Below, in pieces: positions 31,791-38,176 of a stretch of DNA of 38,176 nt. This stretch comes from Deltaproteobacteria bacterium (GTDB taxonomy: Bacteria > UBA10199 > JADGCS01), in assembly GCA_015228875.1 (NCBI GenBank), contig JADGCS010000037.1, forward strand, positions 1-38,176, read 5' to 3'. The notes under the pieces are model-generated. The model searched no databases and was not told the origin of the DNA. It was given only the letters and a program-made list of their open reading frames with translations. Made by a program: the position numbers and the translations under genes. Numbering within the stretch: the stretch's first letter is position 1; each line of letters starts with the position of its first letter.

Positions 31791-34700
31791 TCAGTCCTCC
31801 ATGATATTTATTTTTCCCGTGGATTCCTGTTCGGCGCACCCCCTGACGATGTTCCAGTCTGATTTAAGTTTTTCCAGTTTTTTTAGTTCTTCAGGCGTCT
31901 GCGCCATTGTTTCGAGTTTTGTTAATTCATTTTCAAACTGGTCATGCAGACGGTTTTGTAAAAAAAGTTCAGCGAGATTGCAGTTGACTTCAAAGCGTTC
32001 CGCTTTGAGCGCCTGCGACGAATTGACGAGCCGTTGTCTTTCCAACTGGTAGGTCAGGGCCTTCATTTTATTGTTGTCCTCCAGTGCGATGTAAGACAGC
32101 TCTGCACAGCACTTGGAAAGGATAATTTCCTCATAGGCAAGCAGTTTCGTTTCTTTGCTTTCGAGAATCTGCTTGGCAAGCAGAAAACGTCTTGCGGCGA
32201 GTGCGGTGTTGTTGTCGGCCCCGTAGATGTGGGCCTGATTAAACAACAGGACGGCCTTTGCCATGTAATCTTTGAGCCTGACGGCGATATCGATGGCATC
32301 TTGATAGTTTTTGAGAGCCATGTCGTGCTGTTCGTTGGTTTGGTGTAAGCTCCCCAGGCCGTTGTAGGATCTGAGCAGGAGCAGATGATAGTTTGCGGCT
32401 TTGCAGATGTTGACACACTCCTGAAAGGCCTTGACGGCCTTTTGCGTCTCGCTTTTATTTCTCAAGGCCTCGGCATAGGAATAAAGTGCCCGCGCCATGG
32501 GCTCCTTGTTTTTGAGAGGAGAAAATGTTTTGATGTCCTCGATAAGGTAGGGGATGCTTTCTTCCGGCTTTCTCAGTTTAACATAAACATGTCCGAGATC
32601 GTTGTTTGTGATCTGTTGGAGCTGTGCGGGGGCAAGCTGTTTTGACAGCTCCCTGGTTCTCTTAAAAATTTGTATCGCCTTTTCATGATTACCGAGGAGA
32701 TCCTCGATGCTCGCCAGACTGTTTTCAAATCGAAGTTGTTGTACCACACACTCGGGGAAGCGTTTGGAGTATTTTAGCCCGTTCTCAAAGTACCTGCGGG
32801 CGTGGTCCAGTTTTTCCAGGTGTAAAAGTGCGATGCCCTTTTTTTCCAGCAGGGTCATGAATTTATTGTGGTCGAGGGTGGGTTTGTCTTTCTGAATCTC
32901 GTTTTCCAACTTGGTGATCATCTGGTTGACCTCTTGAAATCGGTCCAGATCGATCATCAAAATGCTTGCTTGTATGTGCCAGTCGAGACGTTTTTGAAAA
33001 TCCGTGTCGGCATAATCGTTGATCATCTTGAGATAAGCATTCAGGGCATCTTCGCGGTTTCCGGCCTCGGTGTAAATATCGCAGAGTTTTTCGGCGGCTT
33101 TAAGTCTCATGTTGCGGTCTGAGCCGAGACTTAAGTGATAGATGCGCCATTTGTTGCTCAGCCCGACTGCGGGGAGTGCCAGTGCTGTGTGACGTCTTTT
33201 GACCTCGGGATTGGGGAGATTTTTTTGAATAAAATTGTGAAAAATACTCCGGTACAGGGTGTAGCTGTTGTTTTGTACACGAATAATTTTTTTTTGGAGC
33301 ATGACCTCAAGTGTTTGATCGAGTTCCTCCTGTTTGACGAGGTGCTTTATGTTGTCGTAGGTCAGGGGATGCGGGCTGACACTGAGCCAGTTGACGATGT
33401 CTTCTTCGTTGCTTGTGAGTGAATCATATATTTTTTCAAATTCCTGCTCCAGAGATTCTGACACTTCCATACTGGTGAACGTTTTATCCAGTTGAGAGAG
33501 AAGGTCGTCCGTCCATCTTCCCGACTTGTCGAAGAGGAGCCCGTTGCCGATCATGGACTGGATGAGATCAAGCGCAAGGCCGGGGAGCCCGTCTGTGTTT
33601 AAATAAAATTGGTTGACGAATGACTGCGGAATTTCTTTTTCGCCGATGATATTTTTTAAGAACTCCTCTGTTTCGTTAAGGGTGTAGGGGGAGAGTTCGA
33701 TGGTGGTGATTCTGGTTTCTTCGAGGGGCAGAAGTTTTTTTATGGTTTGAAATTCACTTTCTTTGCTCGACGAGACAATAAAGATGAACCGCGTTGTTGT
33801 TGTGGCGAGAATTTTCTGCTCAATGACACCAACGATCTCCCTGAGATTTTTCATTTCATGGACGTTCATGAAATAGTAATCAAGATTTTCAAGGATGATG
33901 GCCTTTGAAACAAGAATGGTGTGTCTGTCCTGCTGCGACATGGGGGTGATAATGGACTCAACGCTGAATTTTGAAAGCTGGAGTTCGTGTTTGATGCGGG
34001 TGACAAAGTGGGTTTTTCCCACGTTTTTCTGGCCATGGATCAGGATGAGATGGTAGGGATCCTTGTTGGCTTCGGAGAGAAAATTGCCGATGGCTTTTTT
34101 CATGTCGGCGATCGCTTCGGGTCTGCCGATGAGTTCGGACTCTGTGGGAAGATAGGAGAGCAGGGTTTCCTTTGTTTCAATCGAGTAATTTCTTCCCGAA
34201 TAGGTGGCAATTTCTTCAATGACTGATGCCGCGCTGGTGTGTCTCTCTTCGGGTTTTTTGTTGAGCAGTGTGTCGATAATGTCGCTGAAGTATTTGGGAA
34301 CCTTTGGGTTGATGTCGGAAATGGGCGGTGGCGTAAAACTGCGGTGCCTGTTGTAGACCTCCTGCAGCGTCTTTGCCGAAAAGGGCTGCGTGCGTGTGAG
34401 ACAGTTGTAGCAGAGGACGCCGGCGGCGTAGAGGTCGCTGCTCTCGTTATGGTGTTTGCCTCTAAACAGCTCAGGCGCGAGGTATGTGGGTGTCCCGACA
34501 ATGTTGTCACCCCAGTATCCAGACAACCCAAAATCAATCAGCAGAACTTGACCGTCTTCAATGACAATGTTTGCCGGCTTGATATCGCAATGGTAAAGCT
34601 TTTTTTGATGCAGGTAATTTAGAGCGCGAAACATCTGCACAAAATATTCTTCACATTTTTCAAAAACCAAATCCTTGGTGGCCTCAAAGATGTCTGTTCC

Positions 34701-34985
34701 TTTGAGCCAGGGGAGGGTAAAAAAAACCTTCTGCTGTTCTTCGTCAAAACCATAATCAATAATGTGCCCGATATTGGGATGGGAGAGCCTCTTTAAAACT
34801 TGAAATTCGTTCTCAAACTGCTCCATCGCGGCCTTGTTTGATTTGGCGTCGAGCGTCTTTAACAATTTTAATGCAACGGGGTCGCCCTTGGGCGGCAAGA
34901 CCAGAAAGACCTCTCCCATGGCGCCAACCCCCAGCGGTTTGAGGACCTGATATTTTTTTGCAATGACACTTATCGTAGCCGACAT
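31791..34985 (-). CDS. Ser/Thr protein kinase-STAND ATPase-TPR signalling protein
   Basis: 1064 residues. Kinase domain 10-265: glycine loop GVGAMGEV (19-26), K40, catalytic loop HCDIKPAN (132-139), DFG (151-153) and APE (170-172). The usual HRD arginine is a cysteine (C133), so it is a non-RD kinase. Then a MalT/PknK-like STAND NTPase: Walker A GQKNVGKT (318-325), a hydrophobic strand ending ILENLD as Walker B, and a winged-helix part. From about 670 to the end are TPR-like repeats. The ATG at 34985 starts just before the kinase fold (MSATISVIAKKYQVLKPLG) but has no clear ribosome site. An upstream in-frame ATG inside repeat R4 has AAGG before it. It should sense a ligand and phosphorylate partners. 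The exported helical protein downstream is a candidate partner. Confidence 0.9.
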   Translation of the reverse strand: MSATISVIAKKYQVLKPLGVGAMGEVFLVLPPKGDPVALKLLKTLDAKSNKAAMEQFENEFQVLKRLSHPNIGHIIDYGFDEEQQKVFFTLPWLKGTDIFEATKDLVFEKCEEYFVQMFRALNYLHQKKLYHCDIKPANIVIEDGQVLLIDFGLSGYWGDNIVGTPTYLAPELFRGKHHNESSDLYAAGVLCYNCLTRTQPFSAKTLQEVYNRHRSFTPPPISDINPKVPKYFSDIIDTLLNKKPEERHTSAASVIEEIATYSGRNYSIETKETLLSYLPTESELIGRPEAIADMKKAIGNFLSEANKDPYHLILIHGQKNVGKTHFVTRIKHELQLSKFSVESIITPMSQQDRHTILVSKAIILENLDYYFMNVHEMKNLREIVGVIEQKILATTTTRFIFIVSSSKESEFQTIKKLLPLEETRITTIELSPYTLNETEEFLKNIIGEKEIPQSFVNQFYLNTDGLPGLALDLIQSMIGNGLLFDKSGRWTDDLLSQLDKTFTSMEVSESLEQEFEKIYDSLTSNEEDIVNWLSVSPHPLTYDNIKHLVKQEELDQTLEVMLQKKIIRVQNNSYTLYRSIFHNFIQKNLPNPEVKRRHTALALPAVGLSNKWRIYHLSLGSDRNMRLKAAEKLCDIYTEAGNREDALNAYLKMINDYADTDFQKRLDWHIQASILMIDLDRFQEVNQMITKLENEIQKDKPTLDHNKFMTLLEKKGIALLHLEKLDHARRYFENGLKYSKRFPECVVQQLRFENSLASIEDLLGNHEKAIQIFKRTRELSKQLAPAQLQQITNNDLGHVYVKLRKPEESIPYLIEDIKTFSPLKNKEPMARALYSYAEALRNKSETQKAVKAFQECVNICKAANYHLLLLRSYNGLGSLHQTNEQHDMALKNYQDAIDIAVRLKDYMAKAVLLFNQAHIYGADNNTALAARRFLLAKQILESKETKLLAYEEIILSKCCAELSYIALEDNNKMKALTYQLERQRLVNSSQALKAERFEVNCNLAELFLQNRLHDQFENELTKLETMAQTPEELKKLEKLKSDWNIVRGCAEQESTGKINIMED

Positions 34986-34990
34986 GCTGT

Positions 34991-35074
34991 ACAAGCTAGC
35001 GCTTGGCGCAACTACGCGACGAAATCTTCTGTTTTGCGTAGGATGCACCCGCGCTCGATTGACTTTGAAATTCC
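34991..35074 (-). repeat. 85-bp intergenic repeat, copy R4
   Basis: Minus-strand copy GGAATTTCAAAGTC, then GAGCGCGGGTGCATCC, with a diverged right half. Its terminal palindrome reads CAAGCGCTAGCTTG, where both sides of the stem have changed together relative to CAAGTTAGTAACTTG. It directly precedes the kinase start. If translation began upstream, the repeat would be read in frame as NFKVNRARVHPTQN. Confidence 0.85.
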
Positions 35075-35261
35075 CATGCATCAAGTTACCTTGCTGACAA
35101 GGAAAACCCCCCTTTGTAATCGTTTGCTTCATCTTACATCGAAACTGGTGTGTTGACACCACATTTTTTGTCAGATTGATCTTTTTTTGACGGCAATACC
35201 GGCCATTGAATCTCAATGCGCACCTTTGTTGGCTTGAGTTTTTGCCACCGTTGTAAATTAA

Positions 35262-35318
35262 TGTATCAAAATGATAAAAAAATGCACTGATTGAGGTGTT
35301 TGTACCACAATGATAAAA
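35262..35318. promoter_or_regulatory. Pair of 18-bp direct repeats in a divergent promoter region
   Basis: TGTATCAAAATGATAAAA (35262-35279) and TGTACCACAATGATAAAA (35301-35318) match at 16 of 18 positions, 39 bp apart start to start. The first contains the inverted TATCA-AAA-TGATA. They lie in the AT-rich gap between the divergent kinase and small lipoprotein genes. The gap 34986-35418 otherwise holds R4 and no gene. Candidate operator sites, regulator unknown. Confidence 0.4.
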
Positions 35319-35418
35319 CCTGTCGCTATGGGAAAATTAAAATCTCAAGCGATAACAATTAATTACGGATATTATTGATTATTGTATTTTGGCATAAGGA
35401 TTGCTTTATAAAAAAGGT

Positions 35419-36030
35419 ATGAATACAACACATAAACAACTGGTGGCCATGATCCCCCTCTTTTTTGTTTTACTGACGGCTTGTTCGGTACAGTCGCAGT
35501 TTGCAACCTCGGGCATGCAAGGAGGCAATGTCAGTTACGGGAACCGCGGTGCGGATAACCCCGAAGCAATGCCTGATGACGAAGAAATTCCCGTCGATGG
35601 TATCGAAGTCATCAACATGGACGGTGACACCATAGAGCTGGAGATAACCAATCCCTCGGGGGATGCAAACGCAGCGGTGAGCGATGATCAGGAAGATGGC
35701 GGTGATGTTGATTCTGCCGCCCTCGAAGGTGCGCCCGACCCATTGCCGATCCCGGTCACGATTGCCAAGGCCGATGAAGAATGTGATTCTTCAGAAGAAG
35801 GGGAAGCGCAGACCATCGTGTACAAAACAGCTGGATATGAAGACACCGTAGAGGGCGAGATCCTTGTGTGTCGGCATGATCTTGAGGCAGACGAATATTA
35901 CTGGGGGCGCATCGAAAACACAGAGGGTGATTTGCTAGTGAGCGCGACAACCACCAACAGAAAAACAGGCGAGGTTGATGAATTTGAAGTTGCGTTGACA
36001 AAAGAAGGAACCTTTAAGATCAGCAAATAA
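35419..36030 (+). CDS. Small acidic lipoprotein, unknown function
   Basis: 203 residues. N-terminus MNTTHKQLVAMIPLFFVLLTAC with lipobox LTAC at C22 and Ser at +2. The mature part is strongly acidic (PDDEEIPVDG, DDQEDGGDVDS) and ends in a small beta-rich domain with two cysteines (DEECDSSEEGE and ILVCRHDLEADEYYWG) that may bridge. The ATG at 35419 is preferred as the start of the signal sequence. The ribosome site is poor (AAAAAAGG is too close). No family recognised. Divergent from the kinase, with a shared AT-rich promoter region. Confidence 0.8.
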   Translation: MNTTHKQLVAMIPLFFVLLTACSVQSQFATSGMQGGNVSYGNRGADNPEAMPDDEEIPVDGIEVINMDGDTIELEITNPSGDANAAVSDDQEDGGDVDSAALEGAPDPLPIPVTIAKADEECDSSEEGEAQTIVYKTAGYEDTVEGEILVCRHDLEADEYYWGRIENTEGDLLVSATTTNRKTGEVDEFEVALTKEGTFKISK

Positions 36031-36079
36031 ACCTGCATGCGGCAGTTTAAGAACACCTGAGCGACAGGAAGTGCAGGAT

Positions 36080-36409
36080 TTACGATGTTTGTGTCCTTAT
36101 TTTAAAGACCACATCGTCGATCGTGTATTGTGTTTGAGTGTTGTTGATTTTATCGATGATGGATTCTTTCATGAAGCCCAACTCGTTAAGCCAGGTAGAG
36201 TTGTTGACAGCAACAAAAAGGGTGTTCTTTTTAAGGTACAGAACATGAGAATGGCCCGCGATGGTTGGACCGACAATTTTTACCCATTGTTTTTGCAGCG
36301 ATACCGAAGAACTGAACTGTTCGTTGGTGATGTGGTCGAGCTGTTTTTTTAAGACCTCGGCAAGGGAGGAAAAAGACGCCGACCTGTCGGTACCCTGCGT
36401 TTGTTTCAT
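36080..36409 (-). CDS. dciA: DUF721/DciA-family protein
   Basis: 109 residues. The DUF721 pattern is present: W-x-K-IVGPTIAGHSHVLYLK, then LFVAVNNSTWLNELGFMKESIIDKIN and a closing VVFKIRTQ strand. In many bacteria without DnaC, DciA loads or handles the replicative helicase DnaB; the assignment of that role here follows from the family. A GGGGAAG lies 5 nt before the ATG. It is 65 nt downstream of the inositol-phosphate synthase gene on the same strand, so probably co-transcribed. The short length fits single-domain DciA. Confidence 0.85.
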   Translation of the reverse strand: MKQTQGTDRSASFSSLAEVLKKQLDHITNEQFSSSVSLQKQWVKIVGPTIAGHSHVLYLKKNTLFVAVNNSTWLNELGFMKESIIDKINNTQTQYTIDDVVFKIRTQTS

Positions 36410-36474
36410 TGGTACTTCCCCATCTCATGGCTGGTTGCTCGTTTTTAAAAGCGCTTTCAGAATCAAATGTCGCT

Positions 36475-37791
36475 CTACATGTAATAATCGAGTCCCAAAA
36501 ACGTGATTTGGGTCTCACCCGCCAGATGACGCAGGGTATTCATGAGCTTGAGCTCCTGATGAAAGAGATTGTGTATCGGGGTGAGCCCTTCTTTGACCAT
36601 CGGTGACTTGTAATAAAAAGAAAGCCACTCTTGAAGTCCCTTGAGTCCGGAGCGTTGTGCAAGGTCCATAAACAGGACGACATCAAGAACAAGTGGCGCT
36701 GCCAAAATCGAATCGCGGCAGAGAAAATTGACCTTGAGCTGCATGGGGAGGCCCAGCCAGCCGACGATGTCTATGTTGTCCCAGCCCTCTTTGTTGTCGC
36801 CCCTGGGCGGGTAGTATTCGATACGGACCTTGTGATAGAGATTGCCGTAAAGATCGGGATACAAGGAGGGTCTGAGGATGGATTCGAGGACCGAGAGTTT
36901 GGATTCTTCCTTGGTCTTGAAGTTTTCGGGGGCGTCGAGGACCTCTCCGTCCCTGTTACCGAGAATGTTGGTCGAGAACCAGCCGCTGATGGCCAGATAA
37001 CGGGCGGCAAGGCCTGGTCCCAGAATGGTCTTCATGAGTGTCTGACCGGTTTTGAGGTCTTTTCCCGATGAGGGAACGCCCATTTCGTGTGCGAGTTCGA
37101 TCAGTGCCGGGATTTCTCCGGTGAGATTGGGCGCCCCGTTGGCATAGCCAATCCGCGATTTAAAGGCGGCGTAGGCGTAAATCATACTGGGTGAAATGGT
37201 GGGGTCATTATTTTTAAGACCATCTTCAAAACTGCGCAGGGATTTGTGAGAGTCGGAGACGGTGTTAAAGGCCTCGGTAGAGGCGCACCAGATCATGGTC
37301 ATGCGGTCGCATTTGTTTTTTGTTTTAAAGTTTTCGATGTCCTTAATAAGGGACTCTGCCAGCAACATTTTGTTGTCTGCTTTTTTGTAGTGGGTTGCTT
37401 CGAGTTTGCGGCAGTAGCTTTTATCGTAGACAGCGGCCATGGGCCTTAAGTTTTGAAGGTCATCCTTGATTTGATCGAGCAGGTCCATAGGGATGACACC
37501 TGCCTTGCAGGCGGCTTCGTAACCATTATCGGGAAAAATATCCCACGCGCCATAGACGAGGTCGTTAAGATCGGCTAACGGGACAAGGTCTTTAACCAGA
37601 GGATTTCTGTTGTCGGTACGCTTGCCCAAGCGTATGTGTCCCATTTGAGTCAGCGAACCAATTGGTTTGCGGATCCCTTTTTTTATGGCCTCTACGCCGG
37701 CTACAAAAGTGGTGGAAACTGCGCCAAGTCCGACAAGCAGGACACCGAGTTTGCCTTTTGCCGGTTTGATGTTGATCGTGTTTGTTGACAT
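36475..37791 (-). CDS. ino1: Myo-inositol-1-phosphate synthase
   Basis: 438 residues. Converts glucose-6-phosphate to 1L-myo-inositol-1-phosphate with bound NAD. Seen: the Rossmann start KLGVLLVGLGAVSTTFVAG, DIFPDNGYEAA, MIWCASTEAFN, KTGQTLMKTILGPGLAAR (core lysine region), GWFSTNILGNRDGEVLD and SKLSVLESIL. The ATG at 37791 has GGAGG about 7 nt upstream. An in-frame ATG at 37830 would run into repeat R5 and is rejected. The enzyme suggests inositol lipids or inositol-based solutes. No downstream lipid synthase is visible here; dciA follows instead. Confidence 0.95.
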   Translation of the reverse strand: MSTNTINIKPAKGKLGVLLVGLGAVSTTFVAGVEAIKKGIRKPIGSLTQMGHIRLGKRTDNRNPLVKDLVPLADLNDLVYGAWDIFPDNGYEAACKAGVIPMDLLDQIKDDLQNLRPMAAVYDKSYCRKLEATHYKKADNKMLLAESLIKDIENFKTKNKCDRMTMIWCASTEAFNTVSDSHKSLRSFEDGLKNNDPTISPSMIYAYAAFKSRIGYANGAPNLTGEIPALIELAHEMGVPSSGKDLKTGQTLMKTILGPGLAARYLAISGWFSTNILGNRDGEVLDAPENFKTKEESKLSVLESILRPSLYPDLYGNLYHKVRIEYYPPRGDNKEGWDNIDIVGWLGLPMQLKVNFLCRDSILAAPLVLDVVLFMDLAQRSGLKGLQEWLSFYYKSPMVKEGLTPIHNLFHQELKLMNTLRHLAGETQITFLGLDYYM

Positions 37792-37820
37792 AAAAAATCC
37801 TCCAAGTGGTTTGATGTATA

Positions 37821-37931
37821 TGAATTTCAAAGTTGACAGAGCGCGGGTGCGTTCCTCGCAAAACGGATGAATTCAACCGCGTCCCCCAAGGGCATTTCCT
37901 TCGGGTATCAAAGTCAAGTTAGTAACTTGTT
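37821..37931 (+). repeat. Intergenic repeat, copy R5, with 26-nt insertion
   Basis: Starts TGAATTTCAAAGTTGACAG and ends CAAGTTAGTAACTTG plus TT, like R2. Between CCGCGTC and AAAGTCAAG there are about 26 extra nucleotides that can themselves form a small hairpin (CCCAAGG/CCTTCGGG). It lies just upstream of the inositol-phosphate synthase promoter side, in the opposite orientation to that gene. Confidence 0.9.
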
Positions 37932-37985
37932 TGCTGTGAGTCCGGTGTTCCTAGCAATCTGGGACGGTAAAAGCAAGCCCTGTCA

Positions 37986-38173
37986 TATAATATTTTACGA
38001 CTCAGGGTGTTGATTGTGTAGATGGGGTGGTTTGTGTCGGACAAAACATCAGGGCTTCGTAGGCAAATTTTTTTGATATTTCCAAAAATAGAAGATGGGG
38101 GCTGTGATTTTAGGTTATTTTGATGAGTCCATGAGATTGGGGGGGGGCTTGGTGAAACCCGGAGGGTTTTTTT
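37986..38173 (+). ncRNA. Candidate small RNA transcript (TATAAT to terminator)
   Basis: A perfect -10 box TATAAT lies at 37986-37991 and an intrinsic terminator at 38155-38173 on the same strand, implying a transcript of about 175 nt with no open frame of note. No good -35 box is seen, and no known RNA family was recognised. Nearby genes are all on the other strand, so the plus-strand terminator is otherwise unexplained, unless it belongs to a gene outside the window. Confidence 0.3.
38155..38173 (+). terminator. Intrinsic terminator
   Basis: Stem AACCC/GGGTT (38156-38160 with 38164-38168), GGA loop, followed by seven T's. Confidence 0.65.
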
Positions 38174-38176
38174 AGC

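Noticed and set aside
37792-37830. Longer N-terminus for the inositol-phosphate synthase
   Set aside because: Extends into repeat R5; the ATG at 37791 has a strong GGAGG site and matches the start of the conserved protein.

Overview
The window looks like chromosome from a Gram-negative bacterium with an outer membrane, most likely one of the former Deltaproteobacteria (Bdellovibrionota, Myxococcota or an uncultured relative such as the UBA10199 group). The reasons are a TIGR02147/DUF4423 regulator, a Myxococcus-like outer-membrane barrel, several lipobox lipoproteins, an MltD-type murein transglycosylase, AddAB-type recombination enzymes and a kinase-STAND-TPR signalling protein. The taxonomic placement is inference. 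I saw no rRNA, tRNA, CRISPR array, prophage or transposase gene.

Layout. 1-5.1 kb: the 3' part, or possibly all, of a giant modular protein. It carries an ADP-ribosyltransferase-like (HYD1-type) module, a JAB/MPN metalloprotease-like module and a transglutaminase-like Cys-His-Asp module with TPRs, joined by two copies of one hydrophobic linker. 5.5-8.9 kb: secreted metallophosphoesterase (+), then gamma-glutamyltranspeptidase and a secreted FKBP isomerase (-). 9.4-11.4 kb: HemY/HemG-type protoporphyrinogen oxidase and an MBL-fold hydrolase in one minus-strand operon. 11.5-12.5 kb: PduO-type cobalamin adenosyltransferase convergent with a YkgJ-type cysteine-cluster protein. 12.6-15.3 kb: a beta-propeller protein fused to an outer-membrane barrel. 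15.4-21.0 kb: an AddB-AddA-like pair with overlapping reading frames. 21.2-23.6 kb: an orphan protein. 23.7-27.0 kb: DUF4423 regulator followed directly by a large beta-propeller lipoprotein. 27.3-29.7 kb: MltD with five LysM domains. 29.9-35.0 kb: Ser/Thr kinase-STAND-TPR protein followed by an exported helical orphan. 35.4-36.0 kb: small acidic lipoprotein. 36.1-37.8 kb: myo-inositol-1-phosphate synthase followed by a DciA/DUF721 protein.

The intergenic DNA is unusually structured. An ~85-bp element is present five times (5135, 8446, 31697, 34991 and 37821), always between genes, and twice it fills nearly the whole spacer. Its terminal palindrome is kept by compensatory changes. A second class is a pair of long perfect hairpins (6521-6632 and 9272-9376). 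They have nearly identical ~48-nt loops in opposite orientation, while their arms differ in sequence yet are each perfectly self-complementary. A third hairpin (15337-15406) supplies the last codons of the addA-like gene.

The best candidates for undescribed biology are the giant ART-JAB-transglutaminase protein, the covarying-arm hairpins and the 85-bp intergenic family.
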